Position numbers and translations under genes: made by a program
Part shown: piece by piece, positions 18,586 to 26,284 of the stretch
Position numbering within the stretch: the stretch's first letter is position 1
How the letters are laid out: each line of letters starts with the position of its first letter
The notes under the pieces: generated by a model
Databases searched by the model: none
Told to the model about the DNA's origin: nothing
The model's input: the letters and a program-made list of their open reading frames with translations, nothing else
NCBI GenBank assembly: GCA_001298545.1
Contig: LJCX01000019.1
Coordinates: 186,001 to 250,000, forward strand
Direction: 5' to 3'
Origin: Actinobacteria bacterium OV320
GTDB lineage: Bacteria; Actinomycetota; Actinomycetes; Streptomycetales; Streptomycetaceae
DNA: 64,000 nucleotides

Positions 18586-18683
18586 GTGTACGGATGCTAG
18601 GGAGGTGATCGCAGTTCCGCGCGGCGAGCGGGGCGCGTCCCGCCGTGGGGTACCCGCGTGGCCCACTGGGGCAGACTGACGAC

Positions 18684-18905
18684 ATGTCCAGCGCGTCCAG
18701 TCGTCGTAGAACCTGCCCCGCTTGCCGTCGCGAGATCGCCGTCGTCGCCGGACGGTTCGCGCGGCACGACCCGCCGGGGGCGCGCGGGACCGGGGACCTC
18801 GTCTCCTGCCCCGGCTCGCGCAGTACGGCACAACTGGGCGCGGCCCAGCCGTCGTTGGACGGGTATGTGGTCCCGGAGTTTCCGGGACAGCTGCCCCTCT
18901 TCTGA
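18684..18905 (+). CDS. Small putative zinc-ribbon protein
   Basis: 73 residues, ATG 18684. Begins MSSASSRRRTCPACRRE, with a second Cys in LVSCPGSR about 25 residues later. CPAC followed by a single Cys could form an incomplete zinc ribbon. The C-terminus ends in hydrophobic VPEFPGQLPLF. Function unknown. It is divergent from the helical protein gene at 18274-18585, with about 100 bp between starts. Confidence 0.6.
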   Translation: MSSASSRRRTCPACRREIAVVAGRFARHDPPGARGTGDLVSCPGSRSTAQLGAAQPSLDGYVVPEFPGQLPLF

Positions 18906-18970
18906 CGTCCTGACGTCCTGGCGTCCTGGCGCTCCGGCGTTCCAGGGGGTCTACCGGCGCACGGCGTTCC

Positions 18971-19627
18971 TCAGTTGCCCGCCACCGCCCTGACCGCCAC
19001 CGGTACCGGCGTCGAGCCGCTGATGAGTTCCAAGGTGAGGCCGGACGTCGCCGGGGTGTCCAGCAGTTCGGCCAGCACGGTGGCCACGTCGTCGCGGGGG
19101 ACGGAGCCGCGGCCCGTGCGGGCCTCCAGGCGGACCAGGCCGGTGCCGGCGTCGTCCGTGAGCGCCCCGGGGCGCAGGATCGTCCAGTCGAGGGAGTCCA
19201 GGCCCTGCACGTGCGCGTCCGCTTCGCCCTTGGCGCGCAGGTAGACGTCGAAGACCTCGTCACCCTGGTGATCGGGGTCCGCGCCCATGGACGACACGAC
19301 CACGAAGCGCCGTACGCCCGCCCGGACCGCCGCGTCCGCGAACAGGACCGCTGCGCCCTTGTCCACGGTGTCCTTGCGGCCCACTCCGCTGCCCGGGCCG
19401 GCACCCGCCGCGAACACCGCCGCGTCCGCGCCCCGCAGCCGCTCCGCGACCGCTTCGACGGACGCCGACTCCAGGTCCAGGACGACCGGTTCGGCGCCGG
19501 CCGCCCGGAGGTCGTCGCCCTGTTCCGCCTTGCGGATGATCCCCGCGACCTCGTCCCCGCGCGCGGCGAGCAGACGCTCCAGCCGCAGCGCGATCTGACC
19601 ATGACCACCAGCGATGACAATGCGCAT
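18971..19627 (-). CDS. NAD(P)-binding SDR-like/NmrA-type oxidoreductase
   Basis: 218 residues. N-terminal Rossmann signature IVIAGGHGQIALRLERLL (variant GxxGxxx), then VVLDLES, AAVFAAGAGPGSG and the strand RFVVVSSMGAD. This is the atypical SDR (SDR_a5/NmrA-like) arrangement without a full YxxxK catalytic pair. The C-terminal RPGALTDDAGTG and VPRDDVATVLAELLD match the family. Substrate unknown. ATG at 19625-19627 begins the glycine motif directly. Confidence 0.85.
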   Translation of the reverse strand: MRIVIAGGHGQIALRLERLLAARGDEVAGIIRKAEQGDDLRAAGAEPVVLDLESASVEAVAERLRGADAAVFAAGAGPGSGVGRKDTVDKGAAVLFADAAVRAGVRRFVVVSSMGADPDHQGDEVFDVYLRAKGEADAHVQGLDSLDWTILRPGALTDDAGTGLVRLEARTGRGSVPRDDVATVLAELLDTPATSGLTLELISGSTPVPVAVRAVAGN

Positions 19628-19712
19628 GCTTCCGACCGTACGCCCGGACACCCGCATCCGCCGCATGACCTCACCCGGTCCGGGCTCAACTGCCCGGCCC
19701 GCTCCCGCCGTC

Positions 19713-20981
19713 CTACGACAGCTGTCCCCGTCCCTGTCTCGGCAGGCCCCACTCGGGGGCGGCTGTCGAGCTGCGGTACTCGCGGACGGCGCTCGTGCGG
19801 GCCACCACGCGGCCCTGGTGGATCACGATCCTGCTGTACGCCAGGGACAGGGCGCCCGCCAGTCGGTCGCCGCGGACGGCCAGGAGATCGGCCGGGAAGC
19901 CCGCCTCCACGCGGACCTCGGGGAGGCCCAGCGCGGCTCGCGCGGACGTGCTCACGGCGTCGTACGCGTCCTCGGCGCGCAGGCCGTGACGGGAGGCGAG
20001 CAGGTAGGCCGCCTCCAGGGGGTCGCCGCGGCCGACCGGGTTGGAGACGTCCCGCAACGCCCCGCTGCCCGCCGCGATCCGGACGCCGGCCGCGCGCAAC
20101 AGCCGTACGGGCGCCGCGTCCCGGTGGTCGACGGTGCCGCAGCCGCCCTGGGGGAGGCAGACCACCGTCACGCCGGCGGCGGCGAGTTGGTCGGCGGTGC
20201 GGGTGGCCGTATCGGCGGGGAGGTCGTCGAGGCCGCCGCAGGGGCTCAGGGTGACGCCGGGGCGCAGACCGCCGGCCATCGCGGCGAGGCGGGCGAGGCG
20301 GGCCGGGTCGGCGGCGTCGGTGTGCAGGTCGACGGGGCAGCCGTGCTCGGAGGCGACCTCCAGGACGGTCTCCACGTAGCCCGTCGGATCGGGGTCCAGG
20401 TCCGGGCAGCCACCCACCACGGAGGCGCCCATCTTCACCGCGTCCCGCAGCATCGCGAGCCCGTCCGCCCCGGCCGCCCCGGTCAGTACCCGCGGCATCG
20501 CCACCGCCGTCAGTTCGGCGAGCCCGCGCAGCGAACGCCGGGCCTGCAGTACGGCGGCCAGCGCGCCGAGGCCCTGGACGTCGCCCACGTGCACATGGGC
20601 GCGCAGCGCCGTCGCGCCGTGGCCCAGTTGCAGCAACGCGGCCTCCGTGGCACGGCGCTGGACGTCCTCCGGGGCGTACGAGACCGGGCCGTCCGCATCG
20701 GCCGTGAGCGCGGTGTCGGCGTGCGCGTGCGGCTCGGCGGGGGGGGGGGGCAGGGGGTAGCCGCCGAGGTCCACGCGCGTGCCGCCACGGGCGGGGCCGG
20801 TCGTCAGGCTGCCCGCCGTGCCGACCGCCTCGATACGCCCGCGGCCCAGCCGTACGTCCACGGTCCGGCCGTCCGTCAGACGCGCCCCGCTCAGCAGGAG
20901 GGCGGCCGGGTCCGGCGAACCTCCCGCGGCGCCGGACGAGGACGACGGCCAAGGGGGCGGCTGCGGCTGGCTGTCGGGCAT
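19713..20981 (-). CDS. Amidohydrolase (cytosine deaminase-like)
   Basis: 422 residues. The beta-sandwich part LLSGARLTDGRTVDVRLGRGRIEAVG is followed by the metal-binding motif EPHAHADTAL, a later HTDAADP (metal-ligand histidine) and GSGALRDVSNPVGRGDPLEAAYL in place of the usual catalytic Asp strand region. Resembles cytosine deaminase and related metallo-hydrolases; substrate not certain. A run of 12 C on the coding strand (plus-strand 20739-20750) encodes PPPP just before the HAHAD motif, so any one-base slip would remove the enzyme core. The start at 20981 (MPDSQPQPPPW) is tentative. Confidence 0.8.
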   Translation of the reverse strand: MPDSQPQPPPWPSSSSGAAGGSPDPAALLLSGARLTDGRTVDVRLGRGRIEAVGTAGSLTTGPARGGTRVDLGGYPLPPPPAEPHAHADTALTADADGPVSYAPEDVQRRATEAALLQLGHGATALRAHVHVGDVQGLGALAAVLQARRSLRGLAELTAVAMPRVLTGAAGADGLAMLRDAVKMGASVVGGCPDLDPDPTGYVETVLEVASEHGCPVDLHTDAADPARLARLAAMAGGLRPGVTLSPCGGLDDLPADTATRTADQLAAAGVTVVCLPQGGCGTVDHRDAAPVRLLRAAGVRIAAGSGALRDVSNPVGRGDPLEAAYLLASRHGLRAEDAYDAVSTSARAALGLPEVRVEAGFPADLLAVRGDRLAGALSLAYSRIVIHQGRVVARTSAVREYRSSTAAPEWGLPRQGRGQLS

Positions 20982-21252
20982 CGCGCTCCAGGGGCTCGGC
21001 TCGGGACTGCGCGGGGACGCGGGTGACGCGCGGTCGCGGGGACGCAAGATCACGCAGAGTGAGTCGAGCCTAGGACGGCGTTTCGGCGCCGGCGGGGAGG
21101 AGCGCAATAGTCGTACCGGTGTGGTCCGGCGTGCGGGAGGGGCCCGGGAGGCCGCTGAGACCTTGGGAAATCGGCCCTGCAGTCGGTCCCGGAGGGCCTC
21201 GCGAAACGGATTTGGGTGAACGGCTGCGGACCGTGTAATGTCTTCATCGCTC

Positions 21253-21325
21253 GCCCCAATAGCTCAGTCGGTAGAGCGTCTCCATGGTAAGGAGAAGGTC
21301 TACGGTTCGATTCCGTATTGGGGCT
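21253..21325 (+). tRNA. tRNA-Thr (GGT)
   Basis: 73 nt. Acceptor GCCCCAA pairs with TTGGGGC (21318-21324), discriminator T. Anticodon loop ATGGTAA with GGT at 21286-21288. T-arm contains GGTTCGATTCC. A likely promoter (TTGGGT 21212-21217, TAATGT 21236-21241, 18-bp spacing) lies just upstream. Confidence 0.95.
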
Positions 21326-21371
21326 CTGGTGGGTGAGGTTCCCGTCGCAAGGCGGGACCTGATCCCATCAA

Positions 21372-21444
21372 AGCGGTGTAGCTCAGTCGGTAGAGCAAGC
21401 GGCTCATAATCGCTGTGTCACCGGTTCAAGTCCGGTCACCGCTA
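21372..21444 (+). tRNA. tRNA-Met (CAT), elongator type
   Basis: 73 nt. Acceptor AGCGGTG pairs with CACCGCT (21437-21443), discriminator A. Anticodon CAT at 21405-21407. The first acceptor pair is intact (A-T), and the GGG/CCC stem of the initiator is absent, so this is the elongator. Located 46 bases after tRNA-Thr and just before rpmG. Confidence 0.93.
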
Positions 21445-21449
21445 CTGAC

Positions 21450-21487
21450 AGTAGCCGATTGTGGGGTCGGTCCTTCGATCGGCTACT
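21450..21487 (+). terminator. Hairpin between tRNA-Met and rpmG
   Basis: 10-bp stem AGTAGCCGAT (21450-21459) with ATCGGCTACT (21478-21487), followed by CTTTC. Likely a partial terminator that sets the level of rpmG relative to the tRNAs. Confidence 0.6.
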
Positions 21488-21532
21488 CTTTCATGCGTTA
21501 TATGTCCCATCCGTTCGTCAAGGAGCACTCCT

Positions 21533-21697
21533 GTGGCTGCCACCGACGTCCGCCCGAAGATCACGCTGGCCTGCGTGGAGTGCAAGGAGCGGAACTACAT
21601 CACCAAGAAGAACCGGCGTAACAACCCGGACCGACTGGAGATGAAGAAGCACTGCCCGCGTTGCAATGCGCACACCGCGCACCGCGAAACGCGATAA
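21533..21697 (+). CDS. rpmG: 50S ribosomal protein L33
   Basis: 54 residues. [30 protein letters not shown] with CVEC and a later CPRC gives the zinc-ribbon (C+) form of L33. The GTG follows AAGGAGC. Full length. The context tRNA-Thr/tRNA-Met/rpmG is typical of actinobacteria. A zinc-free paralogue is often present elsewhere in such genomes. Confidence 0.96.
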   Translation: MAATDVRPKITLACVECKERNYITKKNRRNNPDRLEMKKHCPRCNAHTAHRETR

Positions 21698-21711
21698 ATC
21701 AGGCTCGTATG

Positions 21712-21745
21712 CGAGGCCGTCCCCGAGTGATCGGGGGCGGCCTCG
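21712..21745 (+). terminator. Terminator after rpmG
   Basis: Hairpin CGAGGCCG-T-CCCCGA (21712-21726) with TCGGGG-G-CGGCCTCG (21731-21745), loop GTGA. Nearly perfect 15-bp stem. Confidence 0.75.
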
Positions 21746-21847
21746 TGTCGTTGAGCGACCCGTACCGGTCAGTAGAGCGACGCTGGGCGGTACAGCACCA
21801 AGCAACAGAGCAGCGGAGCAGCAGAGCAACCAGGAGGTGCCGAGGCC

Positions 21848-22330
21848 ATGGCGCTCGACCAGTCCTTCGTCGGGCGGACCTACCCGCCCACCGACCCCTA
21901 CGAGGTCGGTCGGGAGAAGATCCGCGAGTTCGCCGAGGCCGTGGGCGACGCCAACCCGGCGTACACCGACCCGGAGGCCGCCAAAGCGCTCGGGTACGCC
22001 GATGTGATCGCGCCGCCGACCTTCGTGTTCTCGATCACCTTCAAGGCGGCGGGACAGGTCGTCCAGGACCCTCGGCTGGGCCTCGACTACAGCCGGGTGG
22101 TGCACGGCGACCAGAAGTTCGCCTACCGGCGCCCGGTGCGCGCCGGTGACCGGCTCACGGTCACCTCGACCATCGAGGCGGTCAAGTCCATGGCCGGCAA
22201 CGACATCCTGGACATCCGGGGCGAGGTCCACGACGAGAGCGGCGAGCACGTCGTGACCGCCTGGACCAAGCTCGTCGCCCGCGCGGCGGAGCCGGCGGAA
22301 TCCGTGGACGCCACGGACGGGAAGGCGTGA
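21848..22330 (+). CDS. hadA: MaoC-like (3R)-hydroxyacyl-ACP dehydratase subunit HadA (UPF0336)
   Basis: 160 residues, hot-dog fold. Begins MALDQSFVGRTYPPTDPYEVGREKIREFAEAVGDANPAY and includes DVIAPPTFVFSITF. In the mycobacterial HadAB dehydratase of the FAS-II cycle this subunit holds the substrate, while the partner supplies the catalytic Asp/His. Here the DANPAYTD segment likewise lacks the His of the hydratase motif. Seven bases separate it from hadB. In Streptomyces the pair probably serves fatty-acid elongation. Confidence 0.9.
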   Translation: MALDQSFVGRTYPPTDPYEVGREKIREFAEAVGDANPAYTDPEAAKALGYADVIAPPTFVFSITFKAAGQVVQDPRLGLDYSRVVHGDQKFAYRRPVRAGDRLTVTSTIEAVKSMAGNDILDIRGEVHDESGEHVVTAWTKLVARAAEPAESVDATDGKA

Positions 22331-22337
22331 GGAATCG

Positions 22338-22766
22338 ATGACGGCGAAGATCGCTTACGGCGACGTCGAGGTCGGCACCGAACTGCCGGCCCGGTCCTTC
22401 CCGGTGAACCGCGCCACGCTGGTGCGGTACGCGGGTGCCTCCGGGGACTTCAACCCCATCCACTGGAACGAGAAGTTCGCCAAGGAGGTGGGCCTGCCGG
22501 ACGTCATCGCGCACGGCATGTTCACCATGGCCGAGGCGGTCCGCGTCGTCACCGACTGGATCGGCGACCCGGGCGCGGTCGTCGACTACGGCGTCCGCTT
22601 CACGAAGCCCGTCGTCGTCCCGAACGACGACCAGGGTGCCGTGATCGAGGTCACCGGCAAGGTGGGCGCCAAGCTCGACGACAACACCGTGCGGGTCGAC
22701 CTGACCGTGACCAGCGGCGGGCTGAAGGTTCTCGGGATGTCCCGGGCGGTCGTACGGCTGGCCTGA
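22338..22766 (+). CDS. hadB: MaoC-like (3R)-hydroxyacyl-ACP dehydratase catalytic subunit HadB
   Basis: 142 residues. Complete hydratase-2 motif: ASGDFNPIHWNEKFAKEVGLPDVIAHGMFTMA, with Asp and His of the catalytic pair. Forms a heterodimer with HadA. ATG 22338 follows GAGGAATCG. A strong hairpin follows the gene. Confidence 0.93.
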   Translation: MTAKIAYGDVEVGTELPARSFPVNRATLVRYAGASGDFNPIHWNEKFAKEVGLPDVIAHGMFTMAEAVRVVTDWIGDPGAVVDYGVRFTKPVVVPNDDQGAVIEVTGKVGAKLDDNTVRVDLTVTSGGLKVLGMSRAVVRLA

Positions 22767-22786
22767 TCCGAGGCGGCACACGCGAG

Positions 22787-22821
22787 GTAAGGGGCGCCCT
22801 CCAGGGAGAGGCGCCCCTTAC
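22787..22821 (+). terminator. Terminator after hadB
   Basis: 12-bp perfect stem GTAAGGGGCGCC (22787-22798) with 22810-22821. Confidence 0.8.
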
Positions 22822-22842
22822 GCGTTGCCGGGCCTTGACGTA

Positions 22843-22862
22843 GTTAGTGATTGAGCACTAAC
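22843..22862. promoter_or_regulatory. TetR-family operator 1 (upstream of regulator gene)
   Basis: Inverted repeat GTTAGTG-ATTGAG-CACTAAC, 20 bp, ending eight bases before the regulator ATG. A second copy of the same pattern precedes the efflux gene, so the regulator probably binds both. Confidence 0.75.
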
Positions 22863-22870
22863 TTGGTCGC

Positions 22871-23440
22871 ATGGTCAGGATGAGCGCAGACGAGAGGCGC
22901 GAGAGCGTCATCCGCGCGGCGACGAGCGAGTTCGCCCGGGGTGGCTATCACGGCACCTCCACCGAGGCGATCGCCAGACGGGTGGGTGTCTCGCAGCCGT
23001 ATCTCTTCCGGCTCTTCGCGGGCAAGAAGGCGATCTTCCTCGCGGCCTCCGAGCGCTGCATGGACGACACCGTCCGCACGTTCGCGGAGGCCGCCAGGGG
23101 GCTGGAGGGCGAAGAAGCCCTGCATGCCATGGCGAACGCGTACACCAGGGTCCTCGCGGAGCAGCCCGAACGGCTGATGATGCAGATGCAGACGTATGTC
23201 GCGGTGGCCGCCGCGGAGGCGGAGGGCGACCACGGCTTCGGGGAGGCCGTGCGCGCCGGGTGGATGCGGCTCTGGGACACCGTCCATGTGCCCCTGGGTG
23301 CCGACGTGAACGAGACGACGACCTTCATGGCGTACGGCATGCTCGTCAACTGCCTGGTGGCCATGGGGTTCGCGCCCGGAGACCGGGTCTGGGAAGGGAT
23401 GTATCCCTCGGCTCGGATCAAGGGCCGGCTGGAGAAATAG
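22871..23440 (+). CDS. TetR/AcrR-family transcriptional regulator
   Basis: 189 residues. N-terminal HTH: RRESVIRAATSEFARGGYHGTSTEAIARRVGVSQPYLFRLFAGKKAIFLAA. The C-terminal ligand domain is helical, with GFGEAVRAGWMRLWDTVH. It lies 99 bp upstream of the MFS transporter, same strand, with an operator-like palindrome before each gene, so it most likely represses itself and the pump. The ATG has no clear Shine-Dalgarno sequence, and the operator sits where a leader would start. Confidence 0.92.
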   Translation: MVRMSADERRESVIRAATSEFARGGYHGTSTEAIARRVGVSQPYLFRLFAGKKAIFLAASERCMDDTVRTFAEAARGLEGEEALHAMANAYTRVLAEQPERLMMQMQTYVAVAAAEAEGDHGFGEAVRAGWMRLWDTVHVPLGADVNETTTFMAYGMLVNCLVAMGFAPGDRVWEGMYPSARIKGRLEK

Positions 23441-23495
23441 CGCGGGCGGCGGGTTCGCCGTCGCCATCGAAGGGCGCCCTTTCATGGGCGCGAAA

Positions 23496-23515
23496 GTTAG
23501 TCATCAATTACTAAC
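23496..23515. promoter_or_regulatory. TetR-family operator 2 (upstream of MFS gene)
   Basis: GTTAGT-8 bases-ACTAAC, 20 bp in total, the same outer sequence and length as the palindrome at 22843-22862. It is 24 bases before the transporter ATG. Confidence 0.75.
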
Positions 23516-23539
23516 CGAAGACCACCCGCTGGGGGAGCG

Positions 23540-25021
23540 ATGTCAGAACAGACCGCACGTCGCGGGGGAGCAGTCTGGGCCCTCGTCATCACCAGCGTCG
23601 CCGGGTTCATGGCGGCCCTCGACAACCTCGTCGTCACCACCGCCCTGCCGTCCATCCGCGAGGATCTCGGCGGCGGGCTGGGCGACCTCGAATGGACCGT
23701 GAGCGCCTACACGCTCACCTTCGCCGTGCTGCTGATGTTCGGTGCGGCGCTCGGCGACCGGTTCGGCCGCCGCCGGATGTTCCTCGCCGGGCTCACCGTC
23801 TTCACCGCCGCCTCCGCCGCCGCGGCCATGGCCCCCGGTATCGGCTCCCTCATCGCCGCCCGCGCGGTCCAGGGTGTCGGCGCGGCCGTCATGATGCCGC
23901 TGACGCTCACCCTCCTCACGGCCGCCGTGCCCGCCGCCAAGCGCGGAATGGCCTACGGCATCTGGGGCGCGGTCAACGGACTCGCGGTCGCCTCCGGGCC
24001 GCTCATCGGCGGCAGCCTCACCGAACACGTGTCCTGGCACTGGATCTTCTGGCTGAACGTGCCGCTGGGCCTCGCCCTGCTGCCGCTCGCCCGGCTGCGC
24101 CTCGCCGAGTCCTACGGCACCGGCGCCCCGCTCGACTTCCCCGGCACCCTGCTCGCCAGCGGCGGCCTCTTCGGGCTCGTCTACGGCCTGGTACGCGGGC
24201 CGGCCGACGGCTGGACCAGCCCGCTCGTGCTGACCGGCCTGTTCGCGGGCGCCGTCCTGCTCGTCGGGTTCGTCCTGCACGGGCTGCGGGCCAAGAACCC
24301 CATGCTGCCGATGCGCCTCTTCCGGTCCCGCGCCTTCGCCGGGATCAACGCCGCGAGCCTGCTGATGTTCCTCGGGATGTTCGGCTCGATCTTCCTGCTC
24401 AGCCAGTACATGCAGGGTGTCCTCGGCTACTCGCCCACCGAGGCGGGCCTCAGGATGCTGCCGTGGACCGGTATGCCGATGCTCGTCGCGCCGATCGCCG
24501 GCATCCTCTCCGACCGCGTCGGAGGCCGGCCGGTCGTCGCCACCGGACTCTTCCTCCAGGCCGCCGGTCTCGGCTGGATGGCCGCCGTGGCGACCGTCGA
24601 CGCCTCCTACGCCGTCCAGCTGCCCGGCCTGATAGTCAGCGGCATCGGCATGGCGCTGTTCTTCGCCCCGGCCTCCAACCTGGTGATGTCCAGCGTCCGC
24701 CCGCAGGAGCAGGGGATCGCCTCCGGCGCCAACAACGCGCTGCGGGAGGTCGGCGGGGCCCTCGGTATCGCGATCATGTCGTCGATCTTCGCGGCGCAGG
24801 GCGGCTACGAGTCCGGCCAGACCTTCGTCGACGGGCTGCGGCCCGCCCTGGTCACGGGCGCGGCGGTGGTGGCCCTCGCCGGGTTCGCCACCCTGCTGAT
24901 ACCGGCCCGGCGGCGAACGGGCCTCGCGACGGACCTCGCGACGGACTCCGAGGCGGGTCCTGAGAAGGGTCCTGACGCGGACTCCGAGGCGGCGCCCGTT
25001 CCGGAACCCGCCGCCCGCTGA
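23540..25021 (+). CDS. MFS drug-efflux transporter, DHA2 (EmrB/QacA) family
   Basis: 493 residues with about 14 helices. Motif A is seen as FGAALGDRFGRRRMFLAG; motif C as GLAVASGPLIGGSLTEHVSWHWIFWLNVPLG. FMAALDNLVVTTALPSI carries the helix-1 Asp typical of DHA2 pumps. The C-terminal 45 residues are a polar tail with a DLATDSEAG repeat. Exports a hydrophobic or cationic compound by proton exchange; substrate unknown. Under likely control of the upstream TetR protein. Confidence 0.93.
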   Translation: MSEQTARRGGAVWALVITSVAGFMAALDNLVVTTALPSIREDLGGGLGDLEWTVSAYTLTFAVLLMFGAALGDRFGRRRMFLAGLTVFTAASAAAAMAPGIGSLIAARAVQGVGAAVMMPLTLTLLTAAVPAAKRGMAYGIWGAVNGLAVASGPLIGGSLTEHVSWHWIFWLNVPLGLALLPLARLRLAESYGTGAPLDFPGTLLASGGLFGLVYGLVRGPADGWTSPLVLTGLFAGAVLLVGFVLHGLRAKNPMLPMRLFRSRAFAGINAASLLMFLGMFGSIFLLSQYMQGVLGYSPTEAGLRMLPWTGMPMLVAPIAGILSDRVGGRPVVATGLFLQAAGLGWMAAVATVDASYAVQLPGLIVSGIGMALFFAPASNLVMSSVRPQEQGIASGANNALREVGGALGIAIMSSIFAAQGGYESGQTFVDGLRPALVTGAAVVALAGFATLLIPARRRTGLATDLATDSEAGPEKGPDADSEAAPVPEPAAR

Positions 25022-25053
25022 GACGCACGGCACACGAAGTGCCCGGATACGTC

Positions 25054-25109
25054 CGGCACGCGCGCGTACGGCCCCGTCCACCTCGGCGGGGCCGTACGCG
25101 CGCGTGCCG
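25054..25109. terminator. Long perfect hairpin between MFS gene and murB
   Basis: 23-bp perfect stem (25054-25076 pairing with 25087-25109) and a 10-base loop. Ends the transporter transcript; symmetrical, so it would also work on the other strand. Confidence 0.85.
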
Positions 25110-25190
25110 TGAACGGCGAGGGGCGGCTGGAGCGGGCTGTCGAGGGCCGGGCGGGCGGGGCTGTCGGTGGTGTCTCGTAGGCTGGGGCGC

Positions 25191-26246
25191 GTGCAGGAAC
25201 TCCACGATGCCCCGCTCGCCCCGCTGACCACCTTCCGGCTGGGCGGTCCCGCCACCAGGCTGGTGACCGCGACGACCGACGCCGAGGTGATCACAGCCGT
25301 ACGCGAGGCCGACGCCGACGGCACGCCGCTGCTGATCGTCGGCGGCGGCTCGAACCTCGTCATCGGCGACAAGGGCTTCGAGGGCACCGCCCTGCGCATC
25401 GCCACGCGCGGCTGCGAACTCGCCGGGACACGACTGGAGCTGGCCGCGGGCGAGATCTGGACCGACGCGGTCGCCTGTACCGTGGAGGCCGGGCTGGCCG
25501 GCGTCGAGTGCCTGGCCGGCATCCCCGGCTCGGCGGGCGCCACCCCGATCCAGAACGTCGGGGCGTACGGCCAGGAGGTCTCCACGACGATCACCGAGGT
25601 GATCGCCTACGACCGCCGTGCGGGCGAGACGGTCACGCTCACCAACGAGGAGTGCGCCTTCTCCTACCGGCACAGCCGCTTCAAGGCCGACCCCGAGCGC
25701 TATGTCGTCCTGCGCGTCCGGTTCGCCCTCGAGGACGCGGACGGGCTGTCGGCGCCCCTGAAGTACGCCGAGACGGCACGCGCGCTGGGCGTCGAGCCCG
25801 GGGACCGGGTGCCGCTCGCCGAGGCCCGCGAGACCGTGCTGAAGCTGCGTGCCGGGAAGGGCATGGTCCTCGACCCGGAGGACCATGACACCTGGTCGGC
25901 CGGCTCCTTCTTCACCAACCCGATCCTCACGGACGCCGACTTCGCCGCGTTCCACGCGCGCGTGAAGGAGCGGCTGGGCGACGGCACCGAGCCGCCCGCC
26001 TACCCGGCGGGGGCGGGGCACACCAAGACCTCCGCGGCCTGGCTGATCGACAAGGCGGGCTTCACCAAGGGGTACGGCAGCGGGCCCGCCCGGATCTCCA
26101 CCAAGCACACCCTCGCCCTCACCAACCGCGGCGCGGCCACCACGGAGGACCTGCTGGCGCTGGCCCGCGAGGTCGTGGCCGGGGTACGCGAGGCGTTCGG
26201 GGTCACGCTGGTCAACGAGCCGGTGATGGTGGGCGCCGGGCTCTAG
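25191..26246 (+). CDS. murB: UDP-N-acetylmuramate dehydrogenase
   Basis: 351 residues. Reduces UDP-GlcNAc-enolpyruvate to UDP-MurNAc with FAD and NADPH in peptidoglycan synthesis. FAD-domain marks: PLTTFRLGGPA, IVGGGSNLVIGD, ECLAGIPGSAGATPIQNVGAYGQE. The substrate-domain catalytic Ser lies in WSAGSFFTNP, and KTSAAWLIDKAG is conserved. The GTG at 25191 starts the family N-terminus VQELHDAPLAPLTTF. Single-copy essential gene, transcribed alone and convergent with add. Confidence 0.96.
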   Translation: MQELHDAPLAPLTTFRLGGPATRLVTATTDAEVITAVREADADGTPLLIVGGGSNLVIGDKGFEGTALRIATRGCELAGTRLELAAGEIWTDAVACTVEAGLAGVECLAGIPGSAGATPIQNVGAYGQEVSTTITEVIAYDRRAGETVTLTNEECAFSYRHSRFKADPERYVVLRVRFALEDADGLSAPLKYAETARALGVEPGDRVPLAEARETVLKLRAGKGMVLDPEDHDTWSAGSFFTNPILTDADFAAFHARVKERLGDGTEPPAYPAGAGHTKTSAAWLIDKAGFTKGYGSGPARISTKHTLALTNRGAATTEDLLALAREVVAGVREAFGVTLVNEPVMVGAGL

Positions 26247-26284
26247 GGCGCGTCCGAGCCGGCCCGCGCCCCGCGCTCGCCGCG

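Noticed and set aside
14893..25021. Secondary-metabolite cluster around the permease, oxidoreductase and efflux genes
   Set aside because: The genes are single and separated by tRNAs and housekeeping genes; no synthase or tailoring set is present.
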